Positions 11,002 to 20,305 of a DNA stretch of 64,000 nucleotides are shown in pieces (position 1 is the stretch's first letter; the number at the start of each line of letters is the position of its first letter). The translations under genes and the position numbers were made by a program. The DNA comes from Nomia melanderi (taxonomy: Eukaryota; Arthropoda; Insecta; Hymenoptera; Halictidae). The notes under the pieces are model-generated. The model was not told the DNA's origin. It saw only the letters and a list, made by a program, of their open reading frames with translations, and ran no database searches. The stretch lies in NCBI RefSeq assembly GCF_051020985.1, contig NC_135007.1, positions 310,001-374,000 of the forward strand, read 5' to 3'.

Positions 11002-11786
11002 GCCGGCGCTGCGTACGAGGCGATAGGGAGGAATAGGCCCTTATATAAGAATCTGAGGGATCTGTGGTTGAGACCCCAATTTCTACGTGCGATAGCGGCC
11101 AGGGAGTTGAATTTCTCGGCGCACTTCGACCTGATTTTCCGCACATGCGTGCGGATCCTCAGGCCTTGATCGAAGTGAACGCCGAGGTACCTAACTGATT
11201 CGACCATACGGATCTGTCTCGCTTGAATTTTAATCTTCGGAGGCCTTTTGGTGTCGAGATGACCACGAAGAAGGATCATCTCCGACTTGTTCTGCGAGAG
11301 GGACAGTTTCTCCGAGTCGCACCATCTTTCGATGGTGGTCGTCGCGCCCTGTCCCTTTTCTTCTAGTTCGAGTCTGCTGTCACCCGAGATGAGGATGAGA
11401 AGGTCGTTCGCATAAGCGAACGCCTCGACGCCCTCGCTACTCAGGGTATTCAGCAGATTGCCCAGGATAGAGCCCTGAGGACAGCCTCTGGTGACCGACT
11501 TATCGACGCGAGACTGTTTCCCTATAAGCGAGACCGTACGGTCGCTCAGATAATCGAAGACCAATGAATATAAGTTAGTGGAGCAGCCCCGCTCTTTCAG
11601 GCGGAGGAGGATGCTGGGCCACCATACGTGGTCGAATGCCTCCGCGATGTCGAACAAAATCGCGAGAGCGTATTTCGTCGTTGACCTCTCGAGACAGTCT
11701 CGCACGCATAGGATAGCGTCAGCGGTCGACCTCCCCCTTCGGAAGCCGAACTGCCTCGGGGACGCGAAATCGGGGTGGAGGAAAAT
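10860..11786 (-). pseudogene. R1-like reverse transcriptase (fingers to thumb)
   Basis: The minus-strand frame has FGFRRGRSTADAIL, FDIAEAFDHVWW, RGCPQGSILGNLL and YLGVHFDQGL, a recognisable R1/Tad-group RT. The catalytic loop reads AYANDLLIL (near 11400), so the first Asp of the usual YADD is Asn. The frame leaves the expected sequence near 10965. The first codons at 11787-11810 lie outside the insert, in host R1 sequence. Confidence 0.87.
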
Positions 11787-11806
11787 AACCACCATCGAAC
11801 AGTAGT

Positions 11807-12175
11807 GCAAGTCTGAAAAACTGTCCCTTTCGAAGGACTAGTCAGAGATGATCCCTTTTTGCAGACATCTCGACATTAAAAGGCCGCCCTTAATTAGAAT
11901 TCAGGTGAGATAAATCCGTATGGTTGTGTCTGTCGGGTACCTCGGCGTCCACTTCGATCAAGACCTGAAGATCCCCATGCACGTGCGGAAAATCAAGTCA
12001 AAGTGCGCCGAGAAATTCAACTCCCTGGCCGCCATCGCGCGCAGGAACCGGGGACTCGGCAACCGGGGACTCGGCAACCGGGGACTCGGCAACCGGTCCC
12101 TCAGTATCCTCTACAAAGACCTTTTCCTCCCAATAGTTTCGTATGCTGCACCAGCATGGCTCTCTAATAAATCCG
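11807..12175 (+). pseudogene. R1-like RT thumb fragment (3' part of the split copy)
   Basis: SEKLSLS, YLGVHFDQDLKI, SKCAEKFNSLAAIARR and FLPIVSYAAPAW match the minus-strand copy. The sequence diverges from R1 near 12175. A 15-bp tandem triplication at 12047-12091 adds repeated RGLGN units. Confidence 0.8.
12047..12091 (+). repeat. 15-bp tandem repeat, three units
   Basis: AACCGGGGACTCGGC is repeated three times in a row inside the R1 fragment. The unit is a multiple of three, so the frame is kept. The other R1 copy has a single unit at this place. Confidence 0.85.
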
Positions 12176-12479
12176 AAACCTTAAGTTATGGTGCCGGGCA
12201 ACATTGCCGTAATCTTCCGCCTTGGCGGGTATTACCGGACAGGCCGGCTAAAGGAGTTGCGAGGGACCGTTTTCTCTTCTGATGATCCCACGGGTGAAGG
12301 AAAGGTTATCCCAAGCACAGACGTTATACAGGCGCCGGCTGTACGACGCCTTCTTGGCTTTGGGTTCAACCAAGAAAGTTATAAAGGCGAAACAACATCT
12401 AGCCGATATGAGGTTACTCCTCGAGGTGCGGCATGCTCGAAAGAGCGACGACATTTCCTAAAGTCCCCATCTACAGACA
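12176..12479 (+). other. GC-richer segment, unrecognised, coding-like in part
   Basis: The segment between the R1 fragment and the mariner is not R1-like. One frame at about 12288-12460 gives a charged helical stretch (RLYDAFLALGSTKKVIKAKQ) that could be a coiled-coil remnant of a retroelement ORF. No family was recognised. Confidence 0.3.
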
Positions 12480-12481
12480 TA

Positions 12482-13775
12482 CAGGGTGCGTTTCAAAAGT
12501 AGTAGGACTGATTTTTTATAGTCCGAGCGAGGCGTAGAAACAAAGTCTCTATTGGTGGAAATTGTGGCGGGGGGTGCCGCGAAGAGAATGCATGCTTACA
12601 TAGTCGCCTCTGAGCGTTTGGATAGTAAATATCGCCAAAACATTGAGACTCTGTTTACACATCTCGTCACAAGCCAAGATAAACCGTACACTCGAGCAGC
12701 GCTACGCGGTAAAATTTTGCGTGAAGCTTGGGAAAACTGCAACCGAGACTTACACAATGATAAAGGATGCTTTTGGAAATAATTCAATGGGCCGATCAAG
12801 TATTTTTGAATTGCACAAATTGTTTAAGGAAGGAAGGGAGCAAGTTGAAGATGACCATCGCTCAGGACGACCATCAACATCTCGAAGTGATCAAAATGTA
12901 CAGAAAGTGAAAGAGATTTTGGACACTGATCGTCGTCTGACTATTCGACTGATTGCCGAAGAGTTGGATACGTCATTAGCATCCGTATTTCGAATTGTGA
13001 GTGAGGATTTGAACATGCGGAAAGTGTGTGCGAAATTGGTTCCGAAACTTTTGACAGACGAACAGAAGGCAAACCGGGTGCAGATTTCCCAAGAAATTGT
13101 GGATCGTTTGAGGGATGAACCGAACTTTTTGGAGAGTGTGATCACTGACGACGAAACGTGGTGTTTCGAATACGACCCGGAAACCAAACGTCAGAGCACA
13201 GAGTGGCACACGAGTGGGTCTCCAAAACCCAAAAAAGCACGAATGACCAAGTCAAAAGTGAAAACGATGCTCATCGTTTTTTTTTACCACCAAGGCGTCG
13301 TTCACAAAGAATTTGTTCCACCTGGCAAAACTGTGAACGCACAATTTTACGTGGGAGTGCTCGAACGACTACGGAAAAGAATGCTCCGCGTGAAATTGCA
13401 TTACGACAACGCACTGTGCCACACCGCACTGTTGGTACAGGAGTGGCAGGCCAAACACAACTTGCTAACGCTACCTCATCCACCTTACAGCCCGGACCTG
13501 GCTCCACCTGACTTTTTCCTTTTTCCCCGATTAAAAAGGCAGATGAAAGGACGTCGTTTTGACACAATTGAGGCAGTACAAGAATACGTAACGCGTGGAT
13601 TAAGGAGCATCCCGGTTGAAAATTTCCAGCAGGCGTATGCGGACTGGCAGACTCGCTATACTAAATGTATTAATTCAGGAGGGTGTTATTTCGAAAAATA
13701 TTAACGACTTATACGAATATCTGCAATAAATTTGTTTTGATCAAGTCAGTCCTACTACTTTTGAAACGCACCCTG
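12482..13775 (+). mobile_element. mariner element with matching 30-bp terminal inverted repeats
   Basis: The 1,294-bp element is bounded by TA at 12480-12481 and 13776-13777. Its first and last 30 bases are exact inverted copies (beginning CAGGGTGCGTTTC). It carries an unbroken transposase frame. Matching ends, TA duplication and an open frame make it the best-preserved transposon in the window and probably a recent insertion. Confidence 0.96.
12643..13704 (+). CDS. mariner transposase (DD34D), open frame
   Basis: The frame encodes 353 residues, close to the family's usual length of about 345. An N-terminal helix-turn-helix region is followed by the catalytic domain with TDDETW (D170), HYDNALCH (D255) and LAPPDFF (D290). 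The last two are separated by 34 residues, the mariner DD34D signature. HYDNALCH differs from the common HxDNAPxH, which could weaken activity. The ATG at 12643 is the first in frame; the conserved core starts about 17 residues in. No stop or frameshift was seen. Transposase would cut and paste the element at TA sites. Confidence 0.93.
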   Translation: MRLCLHISSQAKINRTLEQRYAVKFCVKLGKTATETYTMIKDAFGNNSMGRSSIFELHKLFKEGREQVEDDHRSGRPSTSRSDQNVQKVKEILDTDRRLTIRLIAEELDTSLASVFRIVSEDLNMRKVCAKLVPKLLTDEQKANRVQISQEIVDRLRDEPNFLESVITDDETWCFEYDPETKRQSTEWHTSGSPKPKKARMTKSKVKTMLIVFFYHQGVVHKEFVPPGKTVNAQFYVGVLERLRKRMLRVKLHYDNALCHTALLVQEWQAKHNLLTLPHPPYSPDLAPPDFFLFPRLKRQMKGRRFDTIEAVQEYVTRGLRSIPVENFQQAYADWQTRYTKCINSGGCYFEKY

Positions 13776-13777
13776 TA

Positions 13778-14697
13778 AACAGACCCACCACAGTAAAATT
13801 AGGACAACAATCCATTAAGATGCAAAAAACAGTGAAATATCTGGGTGTCGTCTTCAGACCGCGACTAAATATTACACCACATATTGGAAACATTACGGAC
13901 AAAGCAACATTGTATAGCATATCGCAAGTGGCTAGAGCGTACTGGAGATTCAACTACAAAACAATGAGCATCCTATACAAAGGAATATTTCTCCCCATGG
14001 TCACATATGCAGCAGTAGCGTAGGGAGACAAACTAAGCTTACATCAAATTGGAAACCTTACACAGGCGCAAAGACTTGCATTAATAAAAATACAAAAGCA
14101 TACAGAACAACGTCCACAGAAACTCTAGCAGTCCTTGCAGGCACAACCCCGATAGATCTGAAAATACAGGAACAAAGAGCTATATACCACATAAATCGGG
14201 AACAGGAAATCGAGGTCAAAGGATGGCAATACAAGCCAAACGACACGATAAGAAACAGCCACAATCCGGACAATATAATAAAACAGTTAAAGGAACACAT
14301 CCTAAACATCTGGCAACAGCGCTGGGACGCCTCACCCAGAGAAAGAATCACCCATGAATTCTTCCCAAACGTGCGGAAAAAAACAGTAGCGAAACATATA
14401 CAACCAGACTTCTATGCTTCCCAACTCATAACGGAAGCAGTGATTCTCATGGAAGAATCGGCGACAAGCTGCAAGCACTCAGGGAAAGTAAAACAAACAC
14501 CTGCAGTTGCCGGGAACCAGACTCCGTCCTGCAAATCATCTTTGAATGTGTTCACAACGATGAAGAAAGATCCGAACTACGCCAGCACATCCGAGGAAGA
14601 AGAATTGAATGGCCCTGTGAACTATCAACTTTAACCACAATCCAAACATTCAGGCAATTCGCAAAGCTCGCGAAGAAAGCCATGAAGGACAAATAAC
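13778..14697 (+). pseudogene. Third R1-like non-LTR remnant (RT thumb and CCHC end)
   Basis: Blocks KYLGVVFRPRLNI, SILYKGIFLPMVTYAA, AYRTTSTETLAVLAG and TPIDLKIQEQRA show an R1-clade RT C-terminal half. A frameshift near 14500 leads to CREPDSVLQIIFECVHND (CCHC type) and a last frame ending at about 14697. It is A+T-richer and diverged from the R1 copies at 8-12 kb, so it is a separate lineage. Its 5' side meets the mariner. Confidence 0.8.
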
Positions 14698-15104
14698 AGA
14701 AAGAAAATAGGCAGCATCCGAAGATAAGAACAACAATGAAGACACCGCAACAGTGAAGACTAGGACAACGATAGAGATCCAGCATCCATGAAAACCAGCA
14801 CGCAAAGAAGAGGACGCCATCAAATCCGTACACGATAGTGCGGGTGGTCAACCTTCGTACGGAAGTAACCGAATCGCTAACCGGTCGCTTTCCAATAGGG
14901 ACGGCCTTCCCTTCGGATGATCCTTAAGCGGCGACAAAGGGGTTATTGCCTGCTCGGCGCGTCGCAGTGTCCAGCTGTAGGCGCGCACATCCATGGCACT
15001 GGTAAATCGCGTCTAACATCGCCAGTATAAGTTTATATTCGGTATGGCGGAGCGCCTCCATTCCTATGGAGTCGCGCTCCAATGATGCTCAATGTTTCTA
15101 TCTA
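14698..15104. other. Unassigned segment between non-LTR tail and 28S fragment
   Basis: The first part is probably 3' UTR of the R1-like remnant. From about 14836 the sequence becomes GC-richer and could be a 28S expansion segment leading into the conserved 28S core, but no conserved rRNA word was recognised here. Confidence 0.3.
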
Positions 15105-15199
15105 CAGATTCAACGCTCAGCTCAGAACTGGCACGGACTAGGGGATTCTAACTGTCTAATTAAAACAAAGCATTGCGACGGCCCCCGTGGGTGTTGACG

Positions 15200-15248
<49 letters not shown>

Positions 15249-15275
15249 AAAAGCACGGGTAAATGGCGGGAGTAA
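15105..15275 (+). rRNA. 28S rRNA fragment, degenerate
   Basis: Highly conserved 28S words occur in order: CTCAGAACTGGCACGGACTA, CTGTCTAATTAAAACAAAGC, GTGTTGACGCAATGTGATTT, CTGCCCAGTGCTCTGAATGT and GGCGGGAGTAA. A few substitutions mark it as non-functional. It stops 17 bp before the position at which R2 elements insert in 28S genes (after CTCTCTTAAGG), and the next bases belong to a piggyBac transposase. Confidence 0.92.
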
Positions 15276-16493
15276 GAGATTTTTTGGACTGATTCTATGA
15301 ATGGGATTAGTAAAATTATCAGCTATACACCAATATTGGTCCAATGATCCTGCTTATTTGCAAACATTCCCGAAAACAGTCATGACAAGGAATAGATTTG
15401 AACTGTTACTAAGAATGCAACATTTTGTAGACAACAAAAACAATAATGGTTCCAATCGTTTATTCAAAATACAACCAATTATAGACACTTTGGAAACCAA
15501 TTATCAAAAATATTACAATCCAACCGAGGACATATGTATTGACGAATCCTTGATTCCCTTTCGTGGCCGCATTATATTTAGGCAATATTTAAAACAAAAG
15601 CGCCACAAATTAAAATATTTAAGTTGTGCTGTAGATCGGAATATACGTATGCTTTCCGTGTATACACAGGGAAAACTTTAGAAAATGAGTTCACTACGCC
15701 CACTAACATTGTAATGTCTCTTTGCAAAGATTTATTCGATAAGGGACACACGCTCTACACTGATAACTGGTACACGAGCTGAGAATTAGCCGAAAAATTA
15801 ATCAATAAAAACACCTATTTAGTGGGAACATTACGTTCAAATCGACGAGGAAATTCGCACTAAGTGATATCAACAGAATTAAAACGAGAAGAAATCGTAG
15901 CAACAGAAAATAACCAAGGAATAACCATTTTGAAATGGAGAGATAAGAAGGACATCCTAGTTCTATCGACAAAGCACTCGTCAGAAATGGTGAATGTTGA
16001 ATGCCAATCAGGAAACAAGTTCAAACCACAAATTATAGTAGACTACAACAGACAAAAGGCAGCTGTCAACTTATCCGACCAAATGAATGCCTACAGCAAT
16101 CCGTTACGTAGGACCATAAAATGGTATAGAAAACTAGCCTTCGAATTGTTATTAAATACTACGGTTGTAAATAATTACATTCTATACAAAGATATTACGA
16201 AGCAGAAAATTAACATTACTGAATTCCGGAAATAAATTAGCAGTACGCCTTACAAGTTGTGAAAAAGAAGACATTCCATCGAACAGAATTGCAAGAAGAT
16301 CTAAACAACAACACAAACTCCAAAGAAAACCAGGAAAAGTCTCTGAAGTACGAAAATATTGTAAATTATGTTATGATAAAAATGTAACAAAAGATGGTAG
16401 AGTAATGGCCAGGAAAAAGACTAAGCGAGTTGTCACATTTTGTAATACGTGTATTAATCCTGTAATGAATCAAAATGAAGTAATTTTTAAATG
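15276..16493 (+). pseudogene. piggyBac transposase B, broken
   Basis: Catalytic-domain blocks are visible: CIDESLIPFRGR (first D), LYTDNWYTS (second D) and NLSDQMNAYS (third D region). A C-terminal cysteine cluster reads KYCKLCYDKN ... VTFCNTCIN and ends near 16493. Stops at about 15298, 15680, 15781 and 15861 and a shift near 16235 inactivate it. The N-terminal acidic region is absent because of the truncation at the 28S junction. Confidence 0.87.
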
Positions 16494-16631
16494 AATTTTC
16501 TGTGATTCCATAAAACAGTGTAAGTTTTATAGTTCTATATCATGTTACACGCTGTCAGCCAGCGGTGGTTGACGCGACCTCAACGGAAAGTCTAGTGTCA
16601 GCCACCGATGGCTGACGTGGCGCTCAACGTG
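15276..16631 (+). mobile_element. piggyBac element B, left end deleted
   Basis: The transposase body begins right at the 28S breakpoint, so the left terminus is lost. The right terminus ends at 16631 before TTAA (16632-16635). Two palindromic words lie just inside it: GTCAGCCA/TGGTTGAC at 16555 and GTCAGCCA/TGGCTGAC at 16597. The TTAA is followed by GG and then the R2 element, as expected if piggyBac used the TTAA in the 28S sequence CTCTCTTAAGG. Confidence 0.82.
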
Positions 16632-16635
16632 TTAA

Positions 16636-17500
16636 GGGGCGGTCGCGGGCTGGCACTAGGATCACAAACCAGCCTCTCATGGGCTGCGGCGAGTGCCGGC
16701 AGTGCGTCGCAAAATGGAACCAAAGCAGAACATCCAGGCTTCAGCGACGACACGGCGTCGCTCCTTCTACTACGGTAGAAAGGATGCATAACATCTAAGC
16801 AATTAGCGGCACTTCGGCGTCGCTTCTTTTTTTTATGCCATTTTTCAAAGCAACACGCGGCTGGGACTTGGCCGGTGGTGCTGTTGCTCAAATACGCCGT
16901 CGGGGACGACAAGGCAAGGAGTGGCGCTACGGCGTCGCTTCTTCTTTTTATGCCATTTTAAAAGCAACACAACGCTGGTACTTGTATTGATGGGGTACCG
17001 CAATCGAACACCTAGGCAGAAAGCAACGCCTCTGCGAAAGGCAATGCCCTGCCTGTACCTGTTCCGGCGAAAGTGTAAAAAATGTGTCAGCCGCACACCT
17101 GGCTTATCCCCTGGCCGGACGACCCCGCTATCTTTACTCGGTGTCAGAAAGCATCATGCCGCCAATATTTATACTGGTCGGTATGATGAGGAAATACACC
17201 ATCCCAATTCGCCGGGGGACGAGTAAAGGTAGATAGGGACATAATGTCAAACACACCTTGACAAAAGCAACACGCCGCCAGTACTTGTCTCTTTCGTGAT
17301 GTTGCCCAAACACAGTTACGCTACGGCGCTGCTCAAATTTTATGAAGTCCATTCCAAGCGGGGCACTGTCGGTGCTTCGCTGCATCGAGACATAGTTTAG
17401 CAAGCGACCGCCTGCACGAGGCTCCCGTTGCAGTTCTCTTCGGAGTTCGCTGAGAGTCGCCTCTGCGCCCAACGGTCCCGGGGGCCGTCTCCCCCCAGGA
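16636..17500 (+). other. Probable R2 5' region with diverged internal repeats
   Basis: A GC-rich block carries a recurring motif resembling CGGCGTCGCTTCTTC...ATGCCATTTT...AAAGCAACAC near 16755, 16815, 16930 and partly at 17262-17330. Close to the start, GGCACT (16652) pairs with AGTGCC (16692) around a CAGCC/GGCTG hairpin (16670/16682). R2 5' ends are known to fold as HDV-like ribozymes, but no full ribozyme fold could be established by eye. Confidence 0.4.
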
Positions 17501-17599
17501 CTGGATCTAACTGGCCCAAATAATAACAAACCGCCTCGGATGAAAAATGTCGGCGAGCCCACTGGCTCCGCCGACCCAGTTAGCGACTCGCAACAGGAC

Positions 17600-17888
17600 G
17601 GTGAAAGGTTGGCCTCCGGAGTGAGGACCTTTCACTGTTAATATGCGGACTGTGGCCGAATCTTTAAGACCAAGATCAACCTGGGGGTTCACCAACAGAA
17701 GGCTCACAAGGACTGGTATGACAGAAACCAGCTTGTGGAGCAGTCCTCCAAAGAACTGACAAGGACTAGGTGGAACCCTGAGGAGTCCGCTCTGTTGGCG
17801 AGGCAAGAGGCCAAGCTTCTTACGGAGGGAGTCAAGTTCCTTAACCAAGAGTTGGCCAAGGTCTTCACAGACCGGACCTTGGAATCTA
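17600..17888 (+). pseudogene. R2 N-terminal zinc finger and Myb-like segment
   Basis: The frame shows a C2H2 finger (FHC ... CGRIFKTKINLGVHQQKAH, with a TAA between the cysteines at about 17638) and then RWNPEESALLARQEAKLL, which fits the Myb motif that follows the finger in R2 proteins. These domains contact target DNA in R2. The frame runs cleanly into the TTAA at 17889, where piggyBac C begins, and continues at 20306. Confidence 0.83.
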
Positions 17889-17950
17889 TTAACCCCTTCC
17901 CGTACTTTAGCGAGTCAGACTCACGATGAAGATTTTTGCCCAAACATGAA

Positions 17951-18130
17951 TATCGCGACTCAGACTCGCGAACATATACTTGGGCCAACCGTAAATATCG
18001 CGAGTCTGACTTGCGACCAGATACTTGGGCCAAACGTAAATATCGCGAGTCTGACTTGCGACCAGATACTTGGGCCAAACATAAATATCGCGAGTCTGAG
18101 TCGCGAACAGATACTTGGGCCAAGCGTAAA
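17951..18130 (+). repeat. 45-bp tandem repeat in piggyBac C left subterminal region
   Basis: Four units spaced exactly 45 bp (TATCGCG at 17951, 17996, 18041 and 18086) each contain a near-palindrome such as TCGCGAGTCTGACTTGCGA plus ATACTTGGGCCAA. The first palindromic half also occurs nearer the terminus at about 17909. These are candidate transposase-binding repeats. Confidence 0.9.
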
Positions 18131-18282
18131 CATAACAAGCCGAGCTCGCGGACTGATTTTTTGCCCGTTACGCTCGTGACTGAATGTTAGTTCCTCTCAG
18201 TACCTCAGAGCAGTTAGTCACGATTCTTATCGTTGCTGTTACGAAGCAGTTCAATTATTAAAATTTAAGAAACCCCTTCAAA

Positions 18283-19901
18283 ATGCAAGGTACAAAAGTG
18301 TTTAGTGAAGGCCGTGATAACGAATCTTCTGATAGTGACGTGATTATGCCAGTTGCAAAACGAATAAGGCATATGATTATAGATGATAGTAGTGAAGAGG
18401 AAGGTATGACAGAACAACCATGGATTTGACGAAAAGTAGAAAACACACCAATAGTTTGGAAGTATTCTGAACATCATGGAATAAAGGCGTCTGTCTTAAA
18501 TAATTTAAGCGACAATCCAACAATACTAGACCTATTCTTTATTATATTTGATAAGAAGTTTTGGGAAAGCCTCGTTACGGAAACAAATCGCTTCGCAGAT
18601 CAAACAATACACGACGAGCGTAAAAAACGATGTGTAGACGACACTTGGCATCCTGTCACTTTAGACGAAATCAAGGCCTATTTTGCACTGTGTATTTTGA
18701 TGGGTCAAGTAAAAAAATCAAGTATTCAACTTTACTGGACTAAAAGAGCTGTATTAGAAACGCGAATATTTAGAGAAACGATGCCATTTAAGAGATTTCG
18801 TCAAATTTCGAGATTTTTACATTTCTCCGATAATGAAACTGGTGATAGTAAAGACCGACTTCGCAAGATAAGATCGGTCATTGATTTTTGGAATAAAAAA
18901 TTTAAAGAAATTTACACACCCAATGAATATGTTAGCATAGATGAATCCTTGATGAAATATAAAGGACGTTTAGGGTACAAACAATTCAATCCGTCAAAAA
19001 GAGCTCGGTTTGGAATAAAAATTTACAAATTGTGCGAGGCAACTACCGGTTTCTGCCATGGATTTAAAATATATACCGGCCAGGACAGAACTAATCGACA
19101 CGAGAGTGCGTCGGAGAATGTTGTTATCGAATTGTCAAAATCTATAATAAACAAAGGGTACACTTTATTCCTGGATAACTGGTACTCTTCGCCTAACCTG
19201 TTTCTAAAATTACACCGTCAAAAGACAAACGTTATCGGGACGGTACGAAAGAACAGAAAAAATATGTCACAAGACATGCAAAAACATATTTTGAAGAAAG
19301 GAGAATTCGTGTGGAGATGTTGCAATAATTTGATAGCTTTGCGATGGAAGGACAAGCGCGACGTTTATATGCTCTCCAAAAAACACAAAACAGTAGAGAT
19401 GGTCGAGCAATCAAACAAACAGTTACAGAAAGTAATGAAGCCGGTATGGGAGCAGTTGACCATCAAGATCAAATGTTAGCCTGTTTCCCAATAATGAGAA
19501 AAGTCATGATAGGATATAGAAAACTTTTCTTTTACATATCAGATATGGCTCTATTCAATACCTATATTATGCAGAAAACAATTTACAGTCGAAATCGGCA
19601 GACTTATGTTGATTACCGTATAGATATAGCGGAGGCAATTTTGCAAATTGTTAAATTACCGGACTACAAAATGCGTGGAAAACCATCAGCTGAAACGCCC
19701 CTTCGACTCCAAGCCCAATATTGGGCTCATTTCCCCAAAAATATAGATCCGACACCTCGAAATAAGCATCCAACAAGAATGTGCAAAGTCTGTTACAAAC
19801 GTAAAATACGAAGCGCAACGAAGTGGGAATGCTCGAAATGCCAAGTGGCTTTACATCTGCCGGAATGTTTTAAGACATATCATACCGTGGAGGATTTGTA
19901 G
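18283..19901 (+). pseudogene. piggyBac transposase C, one stop and one frameshift
   Basis: The ATG at 18283 opens an acidic N-terminus. A TGA at 18427-18429 (codon 49) interrupts it. The catalytic body is complete: VSIDESLMKYKGR, YTLFLDNWYSS and, after a frameshift near 19425, GMGAVDHQDQML. The C-terminal cysteine domain reads CKVCYKRKIR ... WECSKCQVALH ... CFKTYH and ends at a TAG at 19899-19901. About 540 codons match the usual length. Two point lesions suggest a fairly young dead copy. Confidence 0.93.
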
Positions 19902-20305
19902 AGTTGTATGTATTTTTTTTAGATATTTAGTTTTCTGATCAAATTTTTTTTAAATAATATGCTATTTCCTTTTAGGCGCAGTGTTACTACATATTTGAGA
20001 ACACCAAACTACATTCGAAAACTGCTATATATTTTCTACAATAATATATAAACAGCTATTATATACTACATTATTATATACAAAATATAATAAATTTATA
20101 ATACCTATAAACGTAAAAGCATTAGAGTTTACTTCCTCAACTCCAGTATCGCGTAAAACTGACTATATCACAGGTACTGCGGGCATCTACATTTCGGATC
20201 GTATTGCGACTGTTTACAAACATCAGTCTGGTCTGTTTAGCGCGCGTTGATGCGGACCGCTCGGGCCCGAGTTTCGACGAGCTAAATGGCACGGGAATGG
20301 GTTAA

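Larger units (their letters stand above)
9378..11786 (-). mobile_element. 5'-truncated R1-clade element nested in another R1 copy
   Basis: This insert is bounded by AACCACCATCGAACAAGTAGT at 9357-9377 and a one-base-shorter copy at 11787-11806, as expected for non-LTR target-primed insertion. It reads on the minus strand, starts abruptly inside RT (the usual 5' truncation), and ends near 9378 without a clear poly(A). A GA-rich tract and a run of G residues occupy about 9780-10020. Confidence 0.85.
8184..12175 (+). mobile_element. R1-clade non-LTR retrotransposon, interrupted by a second R1 copy
   Basis: The plus-strand element has an apurinic-endonuclease-like domain, then an internally deleted RT up to about 9377, and resumes at 11807 with the RT thumb region (YLGVHFDQDLKI, about 11937). 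The gap is filled by a reverse-oriented relative at 9378-11786 flanked by a 20-21 bp duplication. No intact frame spans the element. It is not visibly inserted in 28S DNA. Confidence 0.82.
17893..20301 (+). mobile_element. piggyBac element C nested in R2
   Basis: TTAA flanks the element at 17889-17892 and 20302-20305. Its ends match as CCCCTTCCCGTAC and CCCATTCCCGTGC. Removing the element and one TTAA joins the R2 frame as TLESI-KGQRRKAEHK. The 2,409-bp length is near that of complete piggyBacs, and the transposase has only two lesions. Confidence 0.96.

Noticed and set aside
17951..18130. A CRISPR-like array
   Set aside because: The units are contiguous with no variable spacers and lie inside a eukaryotic piggyBac element.
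17704..18190. Long repetitive frames across the 45-bp repeats
   Set aside because: The repeat period is a multiple of three, so frames stay open by chance in several registers and on both strands.
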